From: Acidobacteriota bacterium
GTDB lineage: Bacteria; Acidobacteriota; Terriglobia; Terriglobales; Acidobacteriaceae
Length of the DNA stretch: 7,399 nucleotides
Assembly: GCA_021798235.1 (NCBI GenBank)
Contig: JAJZMO010000100.1
Location: forward strand, 1-7,399
Direction: 5' to 3'
The position numbers were made by a program, and so were the translations under genes. Shown piece by piece: positions 1-5,364 of this stretch. Under the pieces are notes generated by a model that did not search any database, was not told the DNA's origin, and saw only the letters and a program-made list of their open reading frames with translations. The first letter of the stretch is position 1. Each line of letters opens with the position of its first letter.

Positions 1-635
1 GGATACTCGCGCTCCCGCAAATCCACGTAGTCGAAATCCACCGTCATCGCCAGCATGTACACCGCCAGCACGTCGGCAAACGCCGCCTCAAAGTACTGTG
101 TCTTGGCTTTCTCGTCGCCGGCCTCGGCCCGCTGCCGATACTCCCACGCGTCGTGGCTGGTTTCGCCCCGCATCGATAACTGCGCCTGTCCCCACACCAG
201 TTCGTGAAAGCTCTCCGGTACGCCCGCGGCTTCCACAAAGTGGTGCCCCACGTTGATGAAGTACTCAAAGGCCAGCGCAAACCGGTCCTGCATGATGCGC
301 GTGGAAATGAAGGTGCACTCCGCGCTCCCGAACCGGAAGTTCTTGTGGCAGATCGCCCGGTCGCCCAGCTCCGTCGTGTACTCCGCCGCAACGGAAACCT
401 CGTCGTTCTCCGCAATCGTCAGCGGAACAAAATAGTACGCCCGCCGGTTCAGCGCCCCGGCCATGCCTGCCGGAACCGCCTGCACAATCCGCTCGATGTC
501 TTCTCCCGGCTGCGTTTCACCAAACGTCGCGTAGCAGATGCCGTTGGGCGCCTGCACCACCTGCGCCTGCTGCGCCACCTGCAATGCGGGAATCAATGCC
601 GGCGCCTGCGCCGCCGGGCTGTGGGACTCGTCCAT
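1..635 (-). CDS. Conserved-looking protein of unknown function, C-terminus cut by window edge
   Basis: I do not recognise this protein. The frame is open for 211 codons from the ATG at 635-633 to the left edge with no stop, so the 3' end lies outside the window. Residues 1-30 are rich in Ala, Gln and Pro and look unstructured. From about residue 31 (NGICYATFGE) it becomes a mixed alpha/beta soluble domain with many aromatic and acidic residues, including a Cys/His patch near 96-107 (CHKNF, ECTF), a His pair at 131-132 and an acidic, Tyr-rich helix near 180-211. I see no signal peptide, membrane segment or HExxH motif. Third codon positions are strongly G-rich (GCG, CAG, CGG, GTG), as in the other minus-strand genes, which supports real coding. 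There is only a weak purine stretch before the ATG, but a TAGAAT box lies nine bases upstream, so translation may be leaderless. It is divergent from the Kdo hydroxylase gene across a 97-base gap. Confidence 0.8.
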   Translation of the reverse strand, partial: MDESHSPAAQAPALIPALQVAQQAQVVQAPNGICYATFGETQPGEDIERIVQAVPAGMAGALNRRAYYFVPLTIAENDEVSVAAEYTTELGDRAICHKNFRFGSAECTFISTRIMQDRFALAFEYFINVGHHFVEAAGVPESFHELVWGQAQLSMRGETSHDAWEYRQRAEAGDEKAKTQYFEAAFADVLAVYMLAMTVDFDYVDLREREY

Positions 636-644
636 ATCTCTTGT

Positions 645-650
645 ATTCTA
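645..650 (-). promoter_or_regulatory. Possible -10 box for the left-edge gene (leaderless arrangement)
   Basis: Read on the minus strand this is TAGAAT, a 5-of-6 match to TATAAT, followed by nine bases and then the ATG at 635-633. With usual spacing, transcription would start within about two bases of the ATG. No convincing -35 hexamer is visible 16-18 bases upstream, so the call rests on the -10 match and its position alone. Confidence 0.4.
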
Positions 651-716
651 GGGCATGTTATGCAGTTCCTGACCGGCTTCTGCACGTATCGCCCATCCGG
701 TCCGGCAACCCACTCC

Positions 717-723
717 GGGGAGA
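717..723 (+). promoter_or_regulatory. Ribosome binding site for kdoO
   Basis: GGGGAGA lies nine bases before the ATG at 733. It supports this start and contrasts with the left-edge gene and polX, which lack a clear site. Confidence 0.7.
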
Positions 724-732
724 CAATTTCCC

Positions 733-1656
733 ATGGCGCTCGTCACCATCTCTCTTGACCAGCTTGTAGACGGCAAACCCGCCACCCCTGAACACGCCCG
801 CAACTGGTGCGCCCGCCTGGAAAGCGGCGACATCCTCTTCTTCCCGCAGTCGCCCATTCCCTTCACCGCCGACGATCTCGCCTTTCTGCGCGGCCAGCAG
901 CAGACCGACAGCAGCCTGCACAAAAATATCGCCTACAAGCCCAATATCGACAAGCTCAGCGGCCTCGACGCCAAATCCGCCAACCCCGCTGACGTCGAAC
1001 GCCTCCACGCCATCATGCGCGGCTATTCCCAGCACGTCGTCAGCTTCCTCACCGGCTTTCTCGCGCCCTACCGCGCCCAGTGGCGGCTCGACTACGCCAG
1101 CTTCCGCCCGCTCGAAGAGCAGAACCGCGACCTGCCCCTCCGCCGCCGCAATGACCTTCTGCACACCGACGCCTTCCCCACGCGCCCCACGCACGGCGCG
1201 CGCATTCTGCGCTTCTTCAACAACGTTCACCCCACCCGCACCCGCGACTGGGTCGTCAGCGACCCCTTTGCCCAAACCGTCCGCCAGTTCGCGCCTGCGC
1301 AGATCGCGCCCCATCCGGGCACCACGACCACCCGCGCCGGCAAGTCTCTCGCCCGCGCCCTCGGCCTCGGCAAAGCCATCCCCTCCATCAAGCGCACGCC
1401 CTATGACGACTTCATGATGCGCTTCCACAACTTCCTCAAGGAAAACGAGCAGTACCAGTCGCACACCGCGCGTTACCCCTGGCAGTTCCCCGCCGGCTCC
1501 AGTTGGATGGTCTACACCGACACCGTCCCGCACGCCGTCCTTGCCGGCCAGTACGCCATCGAGCAAACCTTCCTCGTCGAACCCCAGGCACTCGTCCAGC
1601 CGGAAACCTCACCCCTCCGCATCCTCGAACGCCTCGCCGGCGCCCCGCTCATCTGA
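733..1656 (+). CDS. kdoO: Kdo hydroxylase, Fe(II)/2-oxoglutarate-dependent (Kdo to Ko in LPS inner core)
   Basis: KdoO hydroxylates C3 of a Kdo sugar in the lipid A-Kdo inner core, giving Ko (D-glycero-D-talo-oct-2-ulosonic acid), using Fe(II), O2 and 2-oxoglutarate; this is known for Burkholderia and Yersinia enzymes. The 307 residues match the family's length and block order: an N-terminal segment with ESGDILFFP (30-38), the core LLHTDAFPTRP (142-152) with iron ligands H144 and D146, then ARILRFFNNVHP (156-167), YDDFMMRFHNF (224-234) and the C-terminal VPHAVLAGQYAIEQT (265-279) carrying the distal ligand H267. All three ligands of the HxD...H triad are present. It has no signal peptide or membrane segment, so it should act at the cytoplasmic face. 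The ATG at 733 has GGGGAGA at 717-723, nine bases upstream. No other LPS gene is visible in the window. Assignment to the family is firm; the exact acceptor in this organism is inferred. Confidence 0.9.
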   Translation: MALVTISLDQLVDGKPATPEHARNWCARLESGDILFFPQSPIPFTADDLAFLRGQQQTDSSLHKNIAYKPNIDKLSGLDAKSANPADVERLHAIMRGYSQHVVSFLTGFLAPYRAQWRLDYASFRPLEEQNRDLPLRRRNDLLHTDAFPTRPTHGARILRFFNNVHPTRTRDWVVSDPFAQTVRQFAPAQIAPHPGTTTTRAGKSLARALGLGKAIPSIKRTPYDDFMMRFHNFLKENEQYQSHTARYPWQFPAGSSWMVYTDTVPHAVLAGQYAIEQTFLVEPQALVQPETSPLRILERLAGAPLI

Positions 1657-1660
1657 CCGG

Positions 1661-1710
1661 CGGTGCCCCATTTCCGGGGCCCCACGAACAGGCTCTCGTT
1701 CGCGGGGTGG
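1661..1710. repeat. Intergenic hairpin element downstream of kdoO
   Basis: Five bases after the kdoO stop there are two adjoining hairpins. The first has a 5-bp stem GCCCC/GGGGC (1665-1669 with 1676-1680) around ATTTCC. The second has a 10-position stem CCCCACGAAC/GTTCGCGGGG (1680-1689 with 1698-1707) with one A-C mismatch and an 8-base loop. They share base 1680, so they may be alternative folds. No T-run follows, so it is not a standard intrinsic terminator. The compact, GC-rich, near-symmetric form resembles dispersed REP-like intergenic repeats; only a genome search can show whether it is repeated. Confidence 0.45.
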
Positions 1711-1815
1711 ATACAAGCCTGCCGTTGGCTTGAGTGCGTTCAAAACTCTTCGACGAGCCACGCATCCCCAGCCCACTTTGCCCGGAAACAGTCTTCGATA
1801 TCTACTAAAACTGTC

Positions 1816-2097
1816 GTGCCTCAAACCTCTTTCGCATCTCCGCCGTGGATCCTCGCCGCAGCTCTGGCCGCATGGTCCGCCCTGCTCGCCGTCGTTGTCT
1901 CCCGCTTCATGGCTGCACGCGTAAACCAGAACCTGCCCGAGGCCGACCGCATCCCTTCCGTGCGCCGGAGCCGGGACCTGCGCAAGCGTTACAAGCAGCT
2001 TTATCCCCGCACAAAGCTCACCCTTCTCCTCGACGCCTCCGTCGTGGTGCTCATTCTTTCTCTCATCGTTCTGGTCGAATCGCTGTTCTTCGGGTGA
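1816..2097 (+). CDS. Small protein with two membrane segments, unknown function
   Basis: This 93-residue protein starts at a GTG (VPQTSF). It has an N-terminal hydrophobic segment at about residues 11-31 (WILAAALAAWSALLAVVVSRF), a basic and acidic middle at 33-67 (for example RRSRDLRKRYK at 50-60), and a C-terminal segment at about 68-92 (LTLLLDASVVVLILSLIVLV and following). With both segments in the membrane, the basic middle would lie on the cytoplasmic side. I do not recognise a family. The GTG at 1816 is chosen because the only earlier in-frame start, a GTG at 1663, lies inside the hairpin element and would add about 50 residues of uncharacteristic sequence. No Shine-Dalgarno sequence precedes 1816; the AT-rich stretch 1797-1812 could be part of a promoter, which would make a leaderless message, but that is weak. 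The next gene, polX, follows after 117 bases. Confidence 0.65.
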   Translation: MPQTSFASPPWILAAALAAWSALLAVVVSRFMAARVNQNLPEADRIPSVRRSRDLRKRYKQLYPRTKLTLLLDASVVVLILSLIVLVESLFFG

Positions 2098-2200
2098 CGT
2101 TGCCGTAACCGCCTCGCACTCCCTTCACACTGCGGCAAAAGGCTAATAGTTAATCGCGAATACCTGCCTCTCCAAGCATCACCCCCGCCCCATTCCATGC

Positions 2201-2206
2201 TCTAAT
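2201..2206 (+). promoter_or_regulatory. Possible -10 box for polX (leaderless arrangement)
   Basis: TCTAAT ends eight bases before the ATG at 2215. Normal -10 to start-site spacing would put the transcript start within a few bases of the start codon. No Shine-Dalgarno sequence is present between them, and no good -35 is seen. The remaining upstream gap (2098-2200) holds only a weak TTGCCG/CGGCAA inverted pair (2100-2105 with 2133-2138). Confidence 0.4.
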
Positions 2207-2214
2207 CAACTGCG

Positions 2215-3957
2215 ATGGACAACCGCTCGATAGCGCAACTGCTCGAAGAAACCGCCGACCTGCTCGAAATTGACGGTGCCGACTCCTTCCGCATCCGCTC
2301 CTATCGCCGCGCTGCCGAATCCATTCAGTCCACCACCATCTCCCTCAGCGACATCGCGCACGACGCCCGGCAACTGCAGGAAATCCCCGCCATCGGCAAG
2401 AGCATGGCCTCCAACATCGAGGCCCTGGAAGACACCGGCACCTTTTCCCCGCGCAAGGAACTCCTCGAAAAATACGGCGCCACCATTCTCGAACTGCTCA
2501 AGCTCCCCGGCATGGGTCCCAAAACCATCGCCCTGCTCTGGGACTCGCTCCACATCGCCTCCGTCCAGGACCTCGAAACCGCCATCAAGGCCGGCAAGCT
2601 CGACAACCTTCCCCGCTTCGGCCCCAAACACATCGAAAACCTCAAGAAAGCCATCGAGGACTACCGCCAGCACACCGGTCGCTTCCTGCTCAACGTAGCC
2701 GACGCCGAAGCTGAAGCCTTCTCCGCATACCTCCGCCGGCTCGACGGCCTCAAGCAGATCACTGTCGCCGGCTCCTGGCGCCGCGGCCGCGAAACCGTCG
2801 GCGACCTCGACATTCTCATCTCCGGCCCCGCCTGCGAAGAAGACAACGCCGCCGCCACCGCCAAATACGTCGCCGCCTACCCGGCCATCGCCAGTGTCCT
2901 CGCCCACGGTCAGAACAAGGTCAGCTTCAGGCTCCGCAGCAACCTTCAGGTCGACGTGCGCCTGTTGCCCGAATCCTCCTACGGCGCCGCCCTCCAGTAC
3001 TTCACCGGCTCCAAATCGCACAACGTCACCCTCCGCCAGCGCGCTCTCAAAAAGGGCTACACCCTCAGCGAATACGCGCTCGCCCGCGTCAAGGACGGCT
3101 CCGTAGTCGCCGCCAGAACCGAGGAGGAAATCTACTCCGCGCTCGGCCTCGACTGGATTCCCCCGCACCTGCGCGAAAACCTCGGCGAAATTGAAGCCGC
3201 CGCAAAGCACACCCTGCCCCACCTCATCGAACTCAAGGACATTCACGGCGACGTCCACGCCCACACCACCGCCACCGACGGCCGCTGCTCCATCCGCGAA
3301 ATGGCCGAAGCCGCCCTCGCGCGCGGCTATCAGTACATGGCCATCACCGACCACTCCAAAAATCTCGCCATGACCAACGGCCTCGACGCACGCCGCGCCC
3401 GCGCCCACCTCAAGCGCATCCGCAAGGTCGACGAGGAAATGGAAGGCCGCATCCGCGTCTTCACCGGCATCGAAGTCGACATCCTCGCCGGCGGCGAACT
3501 CGACCTCCCCGACGACGTCCTCGCCGAAATGGACATCGTCATCGGCGCCGTGCATACGCTCTTCAACCAGCCCCGCAAGCAGATGACCGACCGCATCCTC
3601 CGCGCCATGGAAAATCCTTACCTGCGCATCCTCGCCCATCCCACCGGCCGTCTGCTGCTGCGCCGCGAACCTCTCGACTTCGACCTTCCCGCCGTCCTCG
3701 ACCGCGCCGCCGAGCTGGGTGTCGCCGTCGAGCAGAACTCCTCACCCGAACGCCTCGACCTCGGCGACGTCAACCTCCGCCTCGCCCATGAAAAAGGCTG
3801 CAAAATCGTCATCAATACCGACGCGCATCACACCACCCACTACGACAACATCCAATACGGAATCCGCCAGCTGCGCCGCGCCTGGCTCACCCGCAAGGAC
3901 GTCCTCAACACCCTGCCGGCAAAGAAATTCCTTGCCGCCCTCCGGCCAAAACCGTAA
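2215..3957 (+). CDS. polX: DNA polymerase/3'-5' exonuclease PolX (family X polymerase plus PHP domain)
   Basis: Bacterial PolX fills short gaps and trims 3' ends during DNA repair in the cytoplasm. The 580 residues fit the full-length family. Residues 1-80 form the helix-hairpin-helix 8-kDa domain (LQEIPAIGKSMASNIEAL at 53-70), with further HhH motifs at 95-112 (KLPGMGPKTIALL) and 128-147 (KLDNLPRFGPKHIENL). The polymerase palm carries GSWRRGRETVGDLDIL (186-201) with metal-binding D197 and D199 and the third Asp at D247 (QVDVRLLP). The C-terminal PHP domain (about 342-575) retains its metal ligands: H348 and H350 (GDVHAHTTATDG), H380 (AITDHS), E420 (GIEVDI), H447 (GAVHT), H475 (LAHPTGR), D536 and H538 (NTDAHH). 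Both activities therefore look intact. There is no Shine-Dalgarno site; a TCTAAT box ends eight bases before the ATG. The next gene begins 42 bases downstream and may be cotranscribed. Confidence 0.96.
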   Translation: MDNRSIAQLLEETADLLEIDGADSFRIRSYRRAAESIQSTTISLSDIAHDARQLQEIPAIGKSMASNIEALEDTGTFSPRKELLEKYGATILELLKLPGMGPKTIALLWDSLHIASVQDLETAIKAGKLDNLPRFGPKHIENLKKAIEDYRQHTGRFLLNVADAEAEAFSAYLRRLDGLKQITVAGSWRRGRETVGDLDILISGPACEEDNAAATAKYVAAYPAIASVLAHGQNKVSFRLRSNLQVDVRLLPESSYGAALQYFTGSKSHNVTLRQRALKKGYTLSEYALARVKDGSVVAARTEEEIYSALGLDWIPPHLRENLGEIEAAAKHTLPHLIELKDIHGDVHAHTTATDGRCSIREMAEAALARGYQYMAITDHSKNLAMTNGLDARRARAHLKRIRKVDEEMEGRIRVFTGIEVDILAGGELDLPDDVLAEMDIVIGAVHTLFNQPRKQMTDRILRAMENPYLRILAHPTGRLLLRREPLDFDLPAVLDRAAELGVAVEQNSSPERLDLGDVNLRLAHEKGCKIVINTDAHHTTHYDNIQYGIRQLRRAWLTRKDVLNTLPAKKFLAALRPKP

Positions 3958-3999
3958 GTCCTGAACCGCCAAACTTCAAAGAGGATTACACTTTCCCCC

Positions 4000-4614
4000 A
4001 TGACATCGCCCACCGCTTCTTTCTCTCAGCGCGAACGCGGCTCCGCACTCACGGCTACTGTCTCCGTCCTCGCCGCCATCATCATCACCGGCCTGGTCAT
4101 CGCAGCCTTCTACTTCTTCCTCACCCCGCCGCCCACCAGCGAAGGTCAGGTGCTTTCCCTCGATGTCTTTCCCATTCACAACACCAGCGGCGGAGGCATC
4201 ATCGCAGGCGGCATCAGCGGCCAGCCCGAATCCTTCAATGAAGTCATCGTTCTCGCCAACGTCGCCATCAAGAACACCGCCAAAGTCCCCATCAGCCTGC
4301 TCGACATGGACTCCTACCTCTACATCCCCAATTCCGACAACATCTACCAGAACGGCGCCGCCAGCCACCAGGACTTCGAGCGCGTCTTCATGGCCTATCC
4401 CCAGCTCAAGTCCAAAGAAGGCAAACCCCTGCGCCGCGACACCATCCTCGCTCCGGGGCAGCAGATCGCCGGACAGCTCATCTACCATTACCCGCTCACC
4501 CTGGCGCAGTGGCAAAGTCGCACCAAGCTCCACATCATCATCGCCTGGGCCCACCAGGACAACCTCATCCTCAAGCTCAAAGGCTCGCAAACCAGCACCG
4601 GCTGGCAGCACTAG
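4000..4614 (+). CDS. Membrane-anchored protein with Ig-like extracytoplasmic domain, unknown function
   Basis: I do not recognise this 204-residue protein by name. Residues 1-16 are polar with the basic pair RER near 11-13, followed by one strong membrane segment at about 17-41 (ALTATVSVLAAIIITGLVIA and on). The Pro-rich stretch LTPPPTSEGQ (41-50) then links to an extracytoplasmic domain at 50-200. That domain has beta-strand patterning typical of Ig-like folds: VIVLANVAIKNTAKVPISLL (about 82-101), an acidic Tyr-rich loop (DMDSYLYIPNSDNIYQ), a turn with LAPGQQIAGQLIYHYPL (about 150-166) and closing strands KLHIIIAW and NLILKLKG. The NTAKVPI and APGQ...G features resemble DUF4352-type domains, but this is a resemblance only. 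No lipobox Cys is seen. GAGGA at 3981-3985 lies 14 bases before the ATG, somewhat far. It follows polX by 42 bases with no terminator between, so a shared transcript is likely. Confidence 0.8.
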   Translation: MTSPTASFSQRERGSALTATVSVLAAIIITGLVIAAFYFFLTPPPTSEGQVLSLDVFPIHNTSGGGIIAGGISGQPESFNEVIVLANVAIKNTAKVPISLLDMDSYLYIPNSDNIYQNGAASHQDFERVFMAYPQLKSKEGKPLRRDTILAPGQQIAGQLIYHYPLTLAQWQSRTKLHIIIAWAHQDNLILKLKGSQTSTGWQH

Positions 4615-4654
4615 GGCTTGCCTATGTTCACTTGTTCTGATGAATATCTCCGGA

Positions 4655-4720
4655 CGCCCTACCCTCACGAGGGCGCGGCGAACTGCGGAGTAGGGCGAAC
4701 CCTGCATGCGAAGCACGCAT
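4655..4720. repeat. Hairpin-rich intergenic element
   Basis: The 187-base gap before the next gene holds a nested fold. An outer perfect 8-bp stem CGCCCTAC/GTAGGGCG (4655-4662 with 4690-4697) encloses a small CCCT/AGGG hairpin (4662-4665 with 4670-4673). Next to it is a 5-bp hairpin ATGCG-AAGCA-CGCAT (4706-4720). A T-run occurs at 4740-4745 but is about 20 bases past the last stem, so termination is uncertain. The arrangement looks like a folded mobile repeat or an RNA structure; no repeat copy exists in this window. Confidence 0.4.
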
Positions 4721-4772
4721 CCGCCAGTCGGGAGCACTTCTTTTTGCTGGCGTTCCAATAGGGACACCGTGC

Positions 4773-4778
4773 TAGACT
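4773..4778 (+). promoter_or_regulatory. Weak possible -10 box for the small membrane gene at 4802
   Basis: TAGACT lies about 24 bases before the ATG at 4802 and just upstream of the ribosome binding site. It matches four of six -10 positions, and no matching -35 hexamer is visible at the right spacing. Confidence 0.2.
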
Positions 4779-4786
4779 TCTCCCCC

Positions 4787-4792
4787 AAGGAG
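4787..4792 (+). promoter_or_regulatory. Ribosome binding site deciding the 4802 start
   Basis: AAGGAG lies nine bases before the ATG at 4802. It is one of the best Shine-Dalgarno sequences in the window and decides against the longer reading from 4706. Confidence 0.75.
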
Positions 4793-4801
4793 AAAAACCT
4801 C

Positions 4802-5107
4802 ATGCGCAGATGGGTTGCCGGTATCTCCTTCTGCCTTGCCGTAATTCTTTTCAGCATCGCCGGCTGGAACTTTTTCCAGCACCGCTACTGCAACGCGCAG
4901 CGCCTCAATCAGGAACTGGCCGCCACGCATCGCCCTGCCCTGCTCGATGAATTCATCGCCCAGGACCACCAGCACCAGCAGGAAGAACTCAGGCAGACCC
5001 TCGCCGGCGGCGTGCTCTTGATCGTTGCCATCGCACTCTGGACCAAGCGCTTCGATCCCGAGCACTTCGTGAAGAGCCTGCGCAAACACCCCACCCCGCA
5101 CCCCTAG
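4802..5107 (+). CDS. Small protein with two membrane segments, unknown function
   Basis: The 101-residue product has a membrane segment at about 4-24 (WVAGISFCLAVILFSIAGWNF) and a second at about 66-80 (TLAGGVLLIVAIALW). Between them is a roughly 40-residue polar loop rich in Gln, His and acidic residues (for example AQDHQHQQEELRQ, 53-65), likely outside the cytoplasm given the basic MRR start and the basic tail (TKRF, KSLRKH). I recognise no family. The start at 4802 is chosen because AAGGAG at 4787-4792 sits nine bases upstream. The frame stays open back to an ATG at 4706, but that start lies inside the hairpin element and would place poor protein sequence before the membrane segment. It converges on the HTH gene, whose stop is 20 bases beyond its own, with no clear terminator between. 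Confidence 0.75.
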   Translation: MRRWVAGISFCLAVILFSIAGWNFFQHRYCNAQRLNQELAATHRPALLDEFIAQDHQHQQEELRQTLAGGVLLIVAIALWTKRFDPEHFVKSLRKHPTPHP

Positions 5108-5127
5108 AGCGAATACGCCACGGCGCC

Positions 5128-5364
5128 TCACGCCACTTTTGCTGGCTTTACCTGCAGCTTGATCCCTTCATGCTGTTGCAGGTAAGCGATCACCAGCAGC
5201 AAATTCTTTGCCTGCGGATTCCCACTCGGCCCAAACATTCGCATCAGGATCTTCACCGGTACGCCGGTTGCCTCCGCAAGCGCCCCAAACCCCAGCGTCG
5301 CATGGATGAAGTCTCGAAAAATCGCTTTTGATGAATCCTGCGGCCAGCGCGCATCATTGCCCAT
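5128..5364 (-). CDS. Short HTH protein resembling an N-terminally truncated HI1420-type antitoxin
   Basis: The 78-residue product carries one helix-turn-helix at about residues 24-46 (LGFGALAEATGVPVKILMRM) followed by GPSGNPQAKNLLLVIAYL (45-62) and an EGIKLQV end. This matches the C-terminal two thirds of small DNA-binding antidote proteins of the HI1420/HigA-like group, which repress their own toxin-antitoxin operon. Those proteins are normally about 100-110 residues. Here the recognisable similarity begins near residue 9 (QDSSKAIFRDFIHATLGF), so roughly 35-40 N-terminal residues of the usual form are missing. No toxin gene (RelE/HigB-like) is adjacent. The ATG at 5364 is the first possible start, because an in-frame TAG lies about 16 bases upstream. 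It overlaps the end of the coiled-coil gene by 11 bases, so translation may be coupled. It could be a decayed antitoxin or a reduced regulator. Similarity is judged by eye from known family sequences. Confidence 0.75.
   Translation of the reverse strand: MGNDARWPQDSSKAIFRDFIHATLGFGALAEATGVPVKILMRMFGPSGNPQAKNLLLVIAYLQQHEGIKLQVKPAKVA

Noticed and set aside
658..1566. A 302-codon open frame on the minus strand opposite kdoO
   Set aside because: Low-complexity Gly/Ala/Val/Glu composition with no domain, covering a plus-strand gene with clear family motifs.
1663..1815. Longer N-terminus (GTG at 1663) for the small membrane protein
   Set aside because: The start lies in the hairpin element, has no ribosome binding site, and the extra residues lack the membrane-protein character of the rest.
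2100..2138. TTGCCG/CGGCAA inverted pair as a terminator after the small membrane gene
   Set aside because: The 6-bp stem closes a 27-base loop and only four A residues follow on the plus strand, so there is no T-run. Too weak to annotate.
2206..3639. A 477-codon open frame on the minus strand opposite polX
   Set aside because: Its Gly/Val/Ala/Asp-rich sequence is the mirror of C-ending codons in polX, and polX shows every catalytic motif on the plus strand. It is a shadow frame.
3976..4857. A 293-codon minus-strand open frame covering the gene at 4000 and the start of the gene at 4802
   Set aside because: It has acidic, low-complexity translation and crosses the hairpin element. The plus-strand readings have proper membrane segments and ribosome binding sites.
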